Assembly: GCF_001189515.2 (NCBI RefSeq)
Contig: NZ_CP012069.2
Location: forward strand, 868,001-932,000
DNA length: 64,000 nt
Origin: Olsenella sp. oral taxon 807
GTDB taxonomy: Bacteria; Actinomycetota; Coriobacteriia; Coriobacteriales; Atopobiaceae
Direction: 5' to 3'
A program made the position numbers and the translations under genes. Of the stretch, positions 1 to 8,276 are shown in pieces; within the stretch, counting starts at the first letter, position 1; the number at the start of each line of letters is the position of its first letter. Below the pieces are notes generated by a model, which was not told the DNA's origin, did no database searches, and worked only from the letters and a program-made list of their open reading frames with translations.

Positions 1-634
1 GAAGGACGGGGAGTTGTGTGCGTGCCCAGGCAGGGGCTTTTGCCGCAGCTGCCGATGCGATACTCGAGCGTCGTGCGCTCCTTTGCGCCAGTGCCATGCG
101 CTCTTTGCGGTCCATGTGTGTTTGCGCGGACAGGGGGATCTCTCCGAGGGTGGCGATGACAGTACTTGTGTCCTCGTTTCCGCGTGTTTCCATGCGCCTG
201 AGCTCCCGTCGACTCGCATCTGTGTAACTTGCAATTCCAACGCCATGCTGTAAGGGTACCCGTTGGGCGACACAGAGCATACGAACAAGAAGTGGGCAAC
301 CCAAGATGGCGATGGGTGGCGTGTCAAGCTCGCATGTCCTATGGTGGGAAACGGCGTGCGAGCATCTCACGTAGAGGTTGGTACAATAGCGACGGGCACG
401 CGGTCGCGCGTGTGCTCTGGTTGGTAGGGGTGGCGTCGTGGTAGACACGTGCGCTGGTTTCCCATCTGTTCGTGGGAGGAGCTGCTTGGGGATGTGTGAC
501 CTTGCCGGCTCTTTTGGTCGGGTTCAGGGCCAGGAGTCTCGACGTCATGCTAAGGTGGACGTGGACACTGTAGCTATAGGGGGAGGTCTAGGCGCGAACG
601 CGGCTACGCCCGCACGTGAGGATGAGGTGCACGG
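1..634. other. No recognisable gene; region before the prepilin peptidase
   Basis: Short open frames exist in several frames, but none has a convincing ribosome binding site or a recognisable product. An alanine-rich frame at about 18-227 could be the tail of a gene entering from the left or a decayed gene. No transposon ends, RNA genes or terminators were seen. The stretch may be degraded coding DNA next to the IS-rich segment that follows. Confidence 0.4.
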
Positions 635-1168
635 GTGAGTATTGGGATTTCTTTGCTTGGACGAATACTTGAGGTTGCCTGTCTGCTCATCCCACTCGTA
701 TACCTGAGTATCAAGGATCTGCGCGAGAGGACCATACCCAACGTCAGCATCTTGGCGATCATACTGATACATGCGGCGCACGTCATGGTGCGTTCTCTCG
801 TCAATGGAGTGCCACCTGGCCAGGCGCTCCAAGAGCTTTTCTTCTTGCTTATCCAGGCAGTGGTGGTTGGTGCCGCGTTCCTGCTATTTACCCTGATCAT
901 GGATTATGTGCTTGGCAAGGAGAGCGCCGGCGGAGGAGACATAAAGTTGTTTGCTGTCACTGCCTTCTGCCTTGGGTGGAGAAGGTGCATCGTGGCAGTT
1001 ATGCTCGCCTGCGTGTTTGGTGTCATATTCTTTGGCATTCGGTGGGTATTGGCTCGGTGTGCCAATAAGAAGGCGCAAGATGATATTGCGGCGTACCCCG
1101 AGGGCAGCTTTGCCTGGGGGCCGTGGATCGCCCTTGCGCTCTGCTTGCTCATGGTCCTTGGCGATTGA
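635..1168 (+). CDS. Prepilin peptidase, A24 family (type IV leader peptidase)
   Basis: This 177-residue integral membrane protein has the two aspartate motifs of A24 aspartyl proteases: D28 in a KDLRERTIPN segment and D102 in GGGDIKL. Family members cleave the leader of type IV or Flp/Tad-type prepilins at the inner face of the membrane, and bifunctional members also N-methylate the new N-terminus. The protein is short and lacks the N-terminal cytosolic methylase domain of PilD, so it is more like TadV/CpaA-type peptidases. Hydrophobic segments lie at about 10-27, 38-52, 68-93, 105-133 and 158-175. The start is GTG with GAGG about 10-17 bases upstream. No pilin or pilus assembly gene is visible nearby, and an ISL3 element sits 56 bp downstream and may have disrupted a former neighbour. 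Confidence 0.8.
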   Translation: MSIGISLLGRILEVACLLIPLVYLSIKDLRERTIPNVSILAIILIHAAHVMVRSLVNGVPPGQALQELFFLLIQAVVVGAAFLLFTLIMDYVLGKESAGGGDIKLFAVTAFCLGWRRCIVAVMLACVFGVIFFGIRWVLARCANKKAQDDIAAYPEGSFAWGPWIALALCLLMVLGD

Positions 1169-1224
1169 TGAGCGTAAGGGTAGGGGTCTCATGGTGACGA
1201 GGTTAGGGAGACGCAGAATGAGTG

Positions 1225-1287
1225 GGCCCCTCACGGTTTTTAGTGGGTAGCACAGAGGGACGTCTGGGGAAAACGTAGCTTTCCTAG
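1225..1287. repeat. Left terminal inverted repeat of the ISL3 element
   Basis: This 63-bp end matches the reverse complement of 2563-2625 with a single A/G difference, near its outer tip. The last codons and stop of the transposase lie inside it. Confidence 0.93.
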
Positions 1288-2508
1288 TTTTAGGTAGATG
1301 ATGGTCTTGAAGTACTCCAAGTTACTGAACCCTCGTGCCTGCCTCTTGGCCGACTGGATTACCGAGTTCATTCCCTCGAGGACGGCGTTGGTGAGCCTGT
1401 GGTCGAAGTAGTTCAGGATCTCGGCCCTGTGCTCCCGTATGGTCCTGGCGACCGTCTTCATCTGGGGGACGTTCGAGTGCATGATCCAGCTGCACAGAGC
1501 GTCCAGCTCCGACCCCGCGTCGTCCCTGGCCCCGCAGTCGTAGACCGCCTGCAGCGCCTCCTTCATCGCGCAGGCGCGGGCGGTCCTGAGGTGCTCCCTC
1601 GACAGCGTGCGCTTCCTCTCGGCCTGCCCCTCCGTGAGACTCGCCTCGTTCCTCAGCCATATGTACTTGGTCCTGGCTAGGAGCGCCCTCTTCTCCCTCG
1701 ACTCCCTTGCCTCGGCGGACCTCACCCTGTCCAGCTGCCTGGTCGCGAGCTGGATCACGTGGAAGCGGTCGGCGACCCGCTCGGCGTTTGGCAGGTGCTC
1801 GGAGACGCCCTTGGCGAACGCCGGCGAGAGGTCGCAGGTCACGACCCTCACCGCCTCCGGGTCGCCGCCGTGCTCGGCCAGCTCGCGGGCGAACTCGGCG
1901 ACCGTGCCGGCGTCGCGCCCGAGGGCGCAGACCATGACCCGCTCGCCCCCGAGGTCGACGAAGCTGGCCGGGTAGTTGTGCCCGCGCCTCCTGGCCGTCT
2001 CGTCGACGCCGACGTCAGTCACGCCCGAGAAGTCGGCCTCCGCATGGGCCTTGGCGACGATCCTGTCGGGCATCGCCCAGATCCTCGTGTCGTGCTCGCG
2101 CATCACCCCCGCTATGCCCCTCACGGGCATCGAGGACATCGCCATGACCAGCACCTGGGCCTCGAAGAGGGCGGCGAGGTGCTTGGCGTCGGGATCCGCC
2201 CACGGGACCTCTGCGGTCACCGGGCCGCCCTCGTCGCAGTCGAGGCGCGGCAGCCTGCAGTGGATGTAGGTCTCGTGCTGCCATATGTCCAGGTGGCGCC
2301 ACGTGCGCTCGCGCGTGTCGTAGACCCCGTGCATCGCCCCGCACCTGGGGCACCTCATCGCGTGGCCGGGGGTCCGCTCCACGTAGACGTGCAGCTCGTC
2401 GGGATCGGGCCCGCATCTTCTCATCTCGACATCCACGACGGTCCACTCGTCGCCCAGGTCCGGCGACTTGGACACGAGGGCTGCCAGCATCTTCATCTCG
2501 GGACTCAT
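1240..2508 (-). CDS. ISL3-family transposase
   Basis: The 422-residue transposase moves the surrounding IS. An N-terminal zinc-finger-like segment includes CPRC at 53-56. The DDE catalytic core is seen as D169 (VGVDETARRRG), D226 (VTCDLSPAF) and E378 (VLEGMNSVIQ), followed by the family segment KRQARGFSNLEYF. GGAGGT lies 6 bases upstream of ATG 2508; an overlapping GTG at 2511 is too close to that site to be preferred. The reading frame is uninterrupted. The C-terminus is encoded within the left inverted repeat, so the protein ends at the IS edge. Very high GC at third positions matches the other IS genes in the window. Confidence 0.93.
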   Translation of the reverse strand: MSPEMKMLAALVSKSPDLGDEWTVVDVEMRRCGPDPDELHVYVERTPGHAMRCPRCGAMHGVYDTRERTWRHLDIWQHETYIHCRLPRLDCDEGGPVTAEVPWADPDAKHLAALFEAQVLVMAMSSMPVRGIAGVMREHDTRIWAMPDRIVAKAHAEADFSGVTDVGVDETARRRGHNYPASFVDLGGERVMVCALGRDAGTVAEFARELAEHGGDPEAVRVVTCDLSPAFAKGVSEHLPNAERVADRFHVIQLATRQLDRVRSAEARESREKRALLARTKYIWLRNEASLTEGQAERKRTLSREHLRTARACAMKEALQAVYDCGARDDAGSELDALCSWIMHSNVPQMKTVARTIREHRAEILNYFDHRLTNAVLEGMNSVIQSAKRQARGFSNLEYFKTIIYLKLGKLRFPQTSLCATH

Positions 2509-2562
2509 CACGACACCTCCACACGCTCGTCAACTTTCGTGCAGAATGATACCGCCCCGCCG

Positions 2563-2625
2563 CTAGGAAAGCTACGTTTTCCCCAGACGTCCCTCTGTGC
2601 TACCCACTAAAAACCGCGAGGGGCC
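2563..2625. repeat. Right terminal inverted repeat of the ISL3 element
   Basis: Reverse complement of the left end at 1225-1287 with one mismatch over 63 bp. It lies upstream of the transposase gene, followed directly by the AATGAGTG target duplication. Confidence 0.93.
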
Positions 2626-2897
2626 AATGAGTGTTTACCCCTGCTAGAACCCCTGGCAATCGGTCGATTTTCTCGGTTATGTCTGAGGCTTCGTGAGCTC
2701 GTGTGGGTAGGCGGTTGCGTCACCGCCCCGGTGGCATGGACCTCAGGTCCGAGCGCCCTGGCATCACGGGAGCCACGGGCCCCTCGATGTCGTGGGACCC
2801 GTGGCCCCGCCCGGTTGCGCGGGCGGGCAGACGTGGGTATGCAGGAGTGTACGCAGATCGGCGAAAACAGGCTCTCGGCGCAACCACCGCCCACATG

Positions 2898-3045
2898 CAG
2901 AACGCGCCCTTTGGTGGGGCCCACGCGCAGAATGCGCCTTTCCGTGAGGTCTCCCGCCCAGAGTGCGCCTCTCGGTCACGTCGCGGTGGCGTCGCCGGTG
3001 CAGAGCGCGCCTTTCCGTGAGCCGCCGGTTGCAGAGTGGGGCACT
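2898..3045. repeat. Degenerate short direct repeats, about 30-bp spacing
   Basis: Four related copies of a CAGARYGCGCCTTTCCGTGA-like sequence begin at 2898, 2928, 2959 and 3001, and a partial fifth begins at 3032. The spacings are 30, 31, 42 and 31 bp. Copies 2 and 4 are the closest to each other. They are unrelated to the palindromic family that starts 230 bp further on. Function unknown; they lie outside any convincing gene. Confidence 0.6.
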
Positions 3046-3270
3046 TGTGTACACTGCTGCGACGCGATTCGCCGAGGCGTCAACCCACACGAACCCCCGA
3101 AGAGCCTTATGTCTACTCCTATAGGGCGCGGGACCCCAGGAAGCTGGGCATGCATGGCAAGGGCAGCTCCTGGAGCTCCTCAGGAGAGAGGCCGGCATGA
3201 GGCGGCACGCCGTCAGAGCGCTTGGGGGCATGTGGAACACGTTGATGACCCTCACTTGACGGCACGCCGT

Positions 3271-3694
3271 ACACTGCCACTCGTCGGTGAACGTATGGGG
3301 CGGCGCGTTCAGGGCCGAGTGGCAGTGCGTCGGGTACGTTCAGGGTCGAGTGGCAGTGCGACTCACACTGCCACTCGGTGGCGAGCGTGCTGGGTGGCGC
3401 GCCGTACACTGCCACTCGGCATCGAGCGTGCCGTATCGGTACGATCAGGGTCGAGTGGCAGTGCGTCCGGTACGTTCAGGGTCGAGTGGCAGTGCGACTC
3501 GCACTGCCACTCGGTGGTGAGCGTGCTGGGTGGCGCGCCGTACACTGCCACTCGACATCGAGCGTGCCGCATCGGTACGATCAGGGTCGAGTGGCAGTGC
3601 GACCGGTACGCCCGGGAGCGAGCGGCAGTGCGCCGTACACTGCCACTCGGCATCGAGCGTGCCATATTAGTACGTTCAGGGCCGAGTGGCAGTG
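3271..3694. repeat. Palindromic repeat array A (CACTGCCACTCG family)
   Basis: About 13 half-sites with core CACTGCCACTCG or its complement CGAGTGGCAGTG alternate in orientation as + - - + + - - + + - - + -. Plus half-sites begin (ACTG) at 3273, 3367, 3408, 3503, 3544 and 3639, so the spacing alternates between 94-95 and 41 bp and the composite period is about 136 bp. Each + - pair also has inner complementary segments of the type GAGCGTGCC and GGTACGATC, giving long hairpins. The family is shared with arrays B and C near the ribosomal genes, but here the larger step is about 31 bp longer because of an extra minus half-site. Confidence 0.93.
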
Positions 3695-3998
3695 CTGGCC
3701 GGGACGAACTCCGAACCCGCAGCCGTCATGCCGATTAGAGAGTGGCCCAACTGGACAAATGCGCTCGGGCAACCGCCCGCCAAGCCGCAGGGGGGTTGCG
3801 CCAGAGTCGGCAGGCCTCGGCCTGAGGCCTGACCGCACGGATAGGCGCAGTCTGGGCAGAGGGCCTTGCTGATGGCGCGCCCTGGGCCAGGCCGGGGTAC
3901 CATCAGGCTGCCAGTTGTGGGCTCAGGAGGTGCCAGGAACTCAGGCTTAGAGTTCGCCTTATCTGCTCCCATGGCATGTCACGCATGGGCGCAGAAAC

Positions 3999-4053
3999 GT
4001 ACACGAATCGCTCCAACCAGCCGCAGTCCTGATGATCTTCGCGATTCGTGTAC
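3999..4053. repeat. 13-bp inverted repeat downstream of the surface-protein gene
   Basis: Arms GTACACGAATCGC (3999-4011) and GCGATTCGTGTAC (4041-4053) are exact complements separated by 29 bases. On the minus strand the structure begins 15 bases after the stop of the gene at 4068-5966, so it could form a 3-prime stem-loop on that transcript. No strong uridine tract follows, so intrinsic termination is uncertain. Confidence 0.6.
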
Positions 4054-4067
4054 ACTATTGGCGGAGC

Positions 4068-5966
4068 TCACGAGAGCCCAAAGAGTCCCTTGAACCAGCT
4101 CACGATGGCGTCCCACCAGCTCTGCCCGCTGTTCTCCGTCGAGGTGGACGCGCCGACGGACGTAGAGGACGACGCCGAAGTCTGCGCATCGGCTCCCAGC
4201 GTAAAGGCGGTGCTCGTACCGTACTCGTTGTCAAAGGCGCTGCGATCGATGAGGTCGCTCGAGAGGCTTCCTGCGCCATCTGCGTCATAGCTCGTCGAAT
4301 AGCTTCCGGTCACGGTCAGCGTGACGTTGGAGCTCCCCTCGCGCAGCACGGTTCCGCTCGCGTCCTTGATGGTGACGTTTGCACCTGACGTGTCGACGAC
4401 CCTGCCGCCATCGGCCACCGCGAGGTTCGTGACGGTGGAGTCCCCGTTTACGACCCAGGTTGAACTTGCGTCCACGTTGACCGTGATGGGCGCCTCGGTC
4501 TTAGCGGAGTCGATCGCGCTCTCGTTGTCACGTACCGTGGCTGCGCCGGTCCACGTCGTCGAGCTTGTAAGATAGAGCTTGACTGACGAGATCGTATCGG
4601 CCTCCACGGTGCCCGAGAGCGTCTGGCTGATACCCGTAAAGCTGACCGCAGCACCGTTTGATCCTGCGCTGCCCCAGTTGTTTGAGTTGTTGCCTGCTGC
4701 TAGGATGAGGTTGGCGGCGGTGGAGTCAAAGTCAAGCGTCGTGTCTTTGAGCACCACGTCCGCCTTCGTGTTCGTGAAGTAGAACATTGAGCCGGACGCG
4801 ATGGCACTCTTGAGGGTGGAGCCCACCGCCTGGAAGGTCGCAGTCTTGCCCGTAGCGGTCTCGGCATCCCCTGAGGTGGACTGGTAGATGATAATACCGT
4901 CGGCAATGGGGTCGCTCGCGGTCTTCCCGTTCTGGGTGCTCTCGAGCGTTGAGTCGTTGATGAGGATGGTGTTCAGACCCTCCATGCCCGCAATCTGGCT
5001 TCCTGAGGAACTGCCTGTGACATTGTTCAACTCGATGTTGCCCGTCGAGTAGAGCAAGGGGGAGCCCGAGCCGGCAGTCTTGATGGTGGAGTTCGTGAGC
5101 GAGATGTTCCCGCCACCGCGATCGGTCGCGACGCCCGCGCTGTGATCGCCCTGCGTGGAGATGTCGAGGGTATCGGCAAGTATGGTGCCGCCGTAGGTTG
5201 CGTCAAGGCCTCGACTGTTGCCGGCTGAGGTCGTGATGGAGCTATCGCGCACGTAGGCGGTCGCCGAGTCGGTCGAAAAGACGCCATTCGAGCCCTCGCT
5301 CGTTGCACTCAGTTTCGAGCTCGAGATCTTGAGAAGACTGCCGTTGCCCACGGAGAGAGCGATCGAGTTCAGGCCGTAGAAGTTGCAGTTGTCGCCGTTG
5401 TTATCATCGCCGGACTTGTCTACACTCGCGCCTGTCACGACAAGCGTGCCGCCACCCTTGGCAAGAAGCGCGTTCTGGTCGCTCTCGGTCGCAGACGCGC
5501 TGTTGCCGTCAGAGCGCACCTCTTCGCCGTCGGCCGTGAGTGCGCCGGTGTAGCTTCCCGTATAGTCAAAAGTTTGGGTGTTCGCGCCGCCCATGCTGCC
5601 GGCGGGAGGTTGTCCCTGGCTCATGCTGCCAGAGGGAGGCTGGGCATGATCGCTCGGTGGCTGTCCTTGGGTGTTGGGAGCCGTTCCCTTGCTGCCACCT
5701 GAGGGCGGGGCCGGAGGGGTGCTGCTGCCCTGGGAGTCGCCGGAAGGCGCCTGCGGCTGAGCGCTGCTTGTGGTGGAGCCCGTGTTCGTAGAGCTTGCCG
5801 AGCTGCTTTCGGCAAGGGCTGCCGTCGGGATCATCGAGAGCGTGAGAGCCCCCGTCACGACGGCGACGCCAATTTGGCGCAGGAGTCTATCGCCATCGAA
5901 GGTGACCAGGCGTGTTGCCGTCTCGTTCTTGTACTGCGAGCGTCTTTTTGTGGTAGTCGTGGTCAT
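4068..5966 (-). CDS. Secreted Ser/Thr/Asn-rich surface protein, beta-helix-like
   Basis: This 632-residue protein is predicted to be exported. A basic start is followed by a hydrophobic signal segment at about 29-53 ending TAALAES. A Ser/Thr-rich then Pro/Gly/Gln-rich linker follows (repeated PPSGS and GQPP units, about 54-140). The remainder is made of short strand-like turns (for example NISLTNSTIKTAG, NIELNNVTG, TILINDSTLES), the pattern of right-handed parallel beta-helix adhesins or pectate-lyase-like folds. No LPXTG sorting motif is present; the protein ends in an aromatic tail, WWDAIVSWFKGLFGLS, that might be membrane- or wall-associated. The start at 5966 is chosen because the signal peptide begins here. 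It is divergent from the PcsB-like hydrolase. Adhesion or biofilm roles are inference only. Confidence 0.75.
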   Translation of the reverse strand: MTTTTTKRRSQYKNETATRLVTFDGDRLLRQIGVAVVTGALTLSMIPTAALAESSSASSTNTGSTTSSAQPQAPSGDSQGSSTPPAPPSGGSKGTAPNTQGQPPSDHAQPPSGSMSQGQPPAGSMGGANTQTFDYTGSYTGALTADGEEVRSDGNSASATESDQNALLAKGGGTLVVTGASVDKSGDDNNGDNCNFYGLNSIALSVGNGSLLKISSSKLSATSEGSNGVFSTDSATAYVRDSSITTSAGNSRGLDATYGGTILADTLDISTQGDHSAGVATDRGGGNISLTNSTIKTAGSGSPLLYSTGNIELNNVTGSSSGSQIAGMEGLNTILINDSTLESTQNGKTASDPIADGIIIYQSTSGDAETATGKTATFQAVGSTLKSAIASGSMFYFTNTKADVVLKDTTLDFDSTAANLILAAGNNSNNWGSAGSNGAAVSFTGISQTLSGTVEADTISSVKLYLTSSTTWTGAATVRDNESAIDSAKTEAPITVNVDASSTWVVNGDSTVTNLAVADGGRVVDTSGANVTIKDASGTVLREGSSNVTLTVTGSYSTSYDADGAGSLSSDLIDRSAFDNEYGTSTAFTLGADAQTSASSSTSVGASTSTENSGQSWWDAIVSWFKGLFGLS

Positions 5967-6345
5967 GGATCTCACCCTGCCTTTCGATGTGCCCGTGTCC
6001 GATAGGTTGCGAGGAACTTTATCCAATGCTGGGGATGTCGTAGCGCTTGTTGGAGCAATGCCACGTGCGTGGCACAAGCTTCTCTTCTCGCTGAAGTCAT
6101 TTGATAAGGAATCTGAAGCGCGAAGATTCACAGCATACTGCCTAGCCGGATCCTTACCCAAAGCCTTGCAAGAAGTATGTGCCCTGCTTGTGTCAAAGCC
6201 TTGGCCAGTATCTCGGAGAACGAATATAAGACCAAAGGTGGTATTCTGTGTGCTGCCATATCTGTCTGCACGGTGTCTGGCTCTGGACATGCCGTCTAGG
6301 CGTATGGGTGCTCCAACTGCATATCAAATGGACAAGGGGATTGTT
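5967..6345. other. Divergent promoter region between surface protein and murein hydrolase
   Basis: The 379-bp spacer separates two divergently transcribed envelope genes. It holds a 16-bp palindrome at 6059-6074 (TGCCACG, TG, CGTGGCA) that could bind a dimeric regulator, and a plus-strand promoter candidate at 6201-6230. A plus-strand open frame crosses the spacer but continues antisense into the surface-protein gene and is not regarded as coding. Confidence 0.55.
6201..6230 (+). promoter_or_regulatory. Candidate promoter for the PcsB-like gene
   Basis: TTGGCC at 6201-6206 and TATAAG at 6225-6230 are separated by 18 bases, resembling a housekeeping sigma promoter. Transcription would begin near 6237, leaving about 110 bases of leader before the TTG start at 6346. 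Confidence 0.5.
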
Positions 6346-7572
6346 TTGGAGTTCAACGACCTCACGCGCAGACAAGCGCTCAAGCTCATGATGGCTGCCG
6401 CTACCATGGCTGCCCTGACGCCCTCGGTGGCGACTGCCGATACAGCCTCGGACCTCGCACAGACCGAGGCCAACCTCAACAATGCGCAGGCTCAGGTTGA
6501 GCAGGTGCAGGCCCAGCTTGACCAGATTGCCCGTGACTACCAGGCCCTTGCCGAGGAGCAGTCCAAGACCCTCGCCCAGATAGAGGACAAGCAGGGCGAG
6601 ATAGATGACACGCAAGAGCAGATCGACAGGAAGCAGAAGGAACTCGAGGAGAAGCAGGACCGCTTAGCCAAGCGTCTCTCAAGCTCCTATAAGCATGGTG
6701 ACGATAATATCCTCTCCATCATACTGAACTCAACGAGTCTCGAGGACCTCGCCTCTAGCATCTACTACTTTGGCAAGATCTCCGACAGCGATCGCAGGAT
6801 GATCGAGGAGGTCAAGACCGTCAAGGAGGAACTCGCCCAGAAGAAGGCCGAGCTTGAGGACCAGAAGGCCGAGCTCGAGGCGCTCAGTCAGACGCAGCAG
6901 CAGCAGATGCAGGCCATGCAGGCCAAACAGGAGGAGGTCAACGCCACCTTGGCTGGTCTCTCTGACCAGGTGAAGCAGCTCATGGCGCAGCGTGATGACC
7001 AACTGGAGCAGATGGCTCAGGAAAAAGCCGCCCAGGAGCGGGCCGCCCGTGAGGCCGCAGAAGCTGCAGAAGCTGCGGAGGCCGCAGAAGCAGAGCGGAG
7101 ACGGACGAGCTCACGGAGTGGAAACTCAGGTAGTAGCGGAGGCTCGGGTAGCAGGGGTACCACAGGCACGGTCAACCCCGGTGGCTCCCTGACCGGCGCG
7201 CAGCAGAGGGTCATCAACTGCTGCCATTCGACGCCATCACCGGGTGGCGGTCTCTGTGCCATGTGGGTGAGTCGGGTCTTTGCTAATGCTGGTTACGGCT
7301 ATGCCTCGGGCAACGCGAACGATATGTACAACGCTTGGTGCACCAGCTCCAACAAGGGTTACCTTCAGCCGGGCATGGTCGTCGCGGTCTCCACGCACAG
7401 GCACTCCACGGCGGGGCGCATCTACGGGCACATTGGCATCTACGTAGGCAACGGTATGGTCATGCAAAACGTCGGTTCCATCACTACCCAGTCCCTGAAC
7501 GACTGGATTGCCTACTATGGTACGACGGTGACGCCGCGCTGGGGATGGCTCATGGGCATCTCGCTACGCTGA
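6346..7572 (+). CDS. PcsB-like coiled-coil peptidoglycan hydrolase
   Basis: The 408-residue protein has a Tat-like signal (TRRQALKLMMAAATMAAL) and a cleavage-like ATADT. A long coiled coil follows at about 27-250, rich in Gln, Glu, Lys and Ala. An Ala/Glu run, a Ser/Gly linker and a C-terminal CHAP/NlpC-P60-like domain complete it. The likely nucleophile is C304 in GGLCAMWVS and the base H362 in YGHIGIYVGNG. The architecture matches PcsB/CwlO-type hydrolases that split septal peptidoglycan and are usually held inactive by the coiled coil until engaged by FtsEX. The TTG at 6346 has AAGGGG seven bases upstream; the ATG at 6328 lacks a Shine-Dalgarno site. A twin-arginine signal on a PcsB-like enzyme is unusual, and export by Sec cannot be excluded. 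Confidence 0.83.
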   Translation: MEFNDLTRRQALKLMMAAATMAALTPSVATADTASDLAQTEANLNNAQAQVEQVQAQLDQIARDYQALAEEQSKTLAQIEDKQGEIDDTQEQIDRKQKELEEKQDRLAKRLSSSYKHGDDNILSIILNSTSLEDLASSIYYFGKISDSDRRMIEEVKTVKEELAQKKAELEDQKAELEALSQTQQQQMQAMQAKQEEVNATLAGLSDQVKQLMAQRDDQLEQMAQEKAAQERAAREAAEAAEAAEAAEAERRRTSSRSGNSGSSGGSGSRGTTGTVNPGGSLTGAQQRVINCCHSTPSPGGGLCAMWVSRVFANAGYGYASGNANDMYNAWCTSSNKGYLQPGMVVAVSTHRHSTAGRIYGHIGIYVGNGMVMQNVGSITTQSLNDWIAYYGTTVTPRWGWLMGISLR

Positions 7573-7672
7573 TGAGGCGTGCATGTGCGGGTGGGTGCTC
7601 TTGACACAGATGGGCAGGTACCTGCGCATGCTGGATAGGACACTGGTGGGTGAGCTGTGAGGGAGTGGTCCC

Positions 7673-8236
7673 ATGCAAATCGACAGGAAGCACACGGCGC
7701 TCTTGGTCATCGACGTGCTGGAGGGGACGGATGCCGACAGCGTCTATCGACCCACACCCGACGAGCAGACCATGAACGAAAACTGCGTGAAGGTCACCCA
7801 TGCTGCACGCTCCGCTGGCCTCCCCATCATCTTTTGCGATGACGCCCACATACTGGGCGTCGACAGGGAGCTCGAGTTGTGGGGCGAGCATGGCATTGCC
7901 GGCAAGACTGCACCGATCGCCGCCCTCAAGGCAGGCTCCGGAGAGAGGGACTTCATCATCCCCAAGCGTCGCTATAGCGGCTTCTTTGGCACTGACCTCG
8001 ACCTCACCCTGCGCGAGCTGGGCGTGACCCATCTTATCGCCATCGGTGCGGACACGAACATCTGCGTGCTTCACACGCTTGGCGATGCCTACTTCTTGGG
8101 GTACGATTCCATCGTTGTCGAGGATGCCACCCGTACGTTCCTCTGTGGGACGCAGGAGGGCGCCCTCGAGCACTTTAGGAAGTGCTACGGCTCAAAGATA
8201 GTCTCGACCGCCGAACTTATCGCCGAGCTGGCATAG
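7673..8236 (+). CDS. Isochorismatase-family cysteine hydrolase
   Basis: The 187-residue cytoplasmic enzyme has the isochorismatase-fold catalytic triad D14 (LLVIDVLEG), K98 (IPKRRYSGF) and C131 (GADTNICVLHT), with the usual cis-peptide-type IGAD loop. Family members hydrolyse nicotinamide, isochorismate, N-carbamoyl compounds or related amides. The substrate cannot be set from sequence: no nicotinamidase-type metal cluster is obvious and no NAD genes adjoin. GAGGGAG lies 7 bases before the ATG. It stands alone, 100 bp after the murein hydrolase, and converges on the TrhA gene 40 bp away. Confidence 0.85.
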   Translation: MQIDRKHTALLVIDVLEGTDADSVYRPTPDEQTMNENCVKVTHAARSAGLPIIFCDDAHILGVDRELELWGEHGIAGKTAPIAALKAGSGERDFIIPKRRYSGFFGTDLDLTLRELGVTHLIAIGADTNICVLHTLGDAYFLGYDSIVVEDATRTFLCGTQEGALEHFRKCYGSKIVSTAELIAELA

Positions 8237-8276
8237 GACACCCTGCTTGGCGCAGCCGCGCGTTCTCCGCAAGTGG

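Larger units (their letters stand above)
1225..2625 (-). mobile_element. Complete ISL3-family insertion sequence, 1401 bp
   Basis: The element is bounded by 63-bp inverted repeats, 1225-1287 and 2563-2625, that differ at only one position. An 8-bp direct repeat AATGAGTG flanks it at 1217-1224 and 2626-2633, the duplication size typical of ISL3-family transposition. It carries one transposase gene on the minus strand. Intact ends, intact duplication and an open transposase indicate a recent and possibly still active insertion. Confidence 0.95.
2634..4067. other. Gene-free repeat-rich intergenic region, 1.4 kb
   Basis: No credible gene was found on either strand. Long open frames through this interval run across inverted and direct repeats, lack ribosome binding sites and translate to arginine-rich low-complexity sequence, so I treat them as chance. 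The interval holds a degenerate short repeat family (about 2898-3045), palindromic array A (3271-3694), and an inverted repeat (3999-4053) just beyond the end of the minus-strand surface-protein gene. Nothing structured was recognised in 3700-3990. Confidence 0.7.

Noticed and set aside
1759-2610. Open frame antisense to the ISL3 transposase
   Set aside because: A GC-rich shadow of the real transposase; no binding site and no recognisable domain.
2701-3738. A long plus-strand open frame of 345 codons
   Set aside because: It runs through both repeat families, has no ribosome binding site and encodes arginine-rich repetitive sequence that mirrors the palindromes.
4048-4059. GTGTACACTATT at 4048-4059 as a promoter, because the same 12-mer lies in the rplC promoter
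   Set aside because: No -35 element at suitable spacing and no plus-strand gene follows; it is part of the inverted repeat downstream of the surface gene.
5770-6345. N-terminal extension of the PcsB-like gene
   Set aside because: It is antisense to the surface-protein gene and would hide the signal peptide inside the protein; the TTG at 6346 has a proper binding site.
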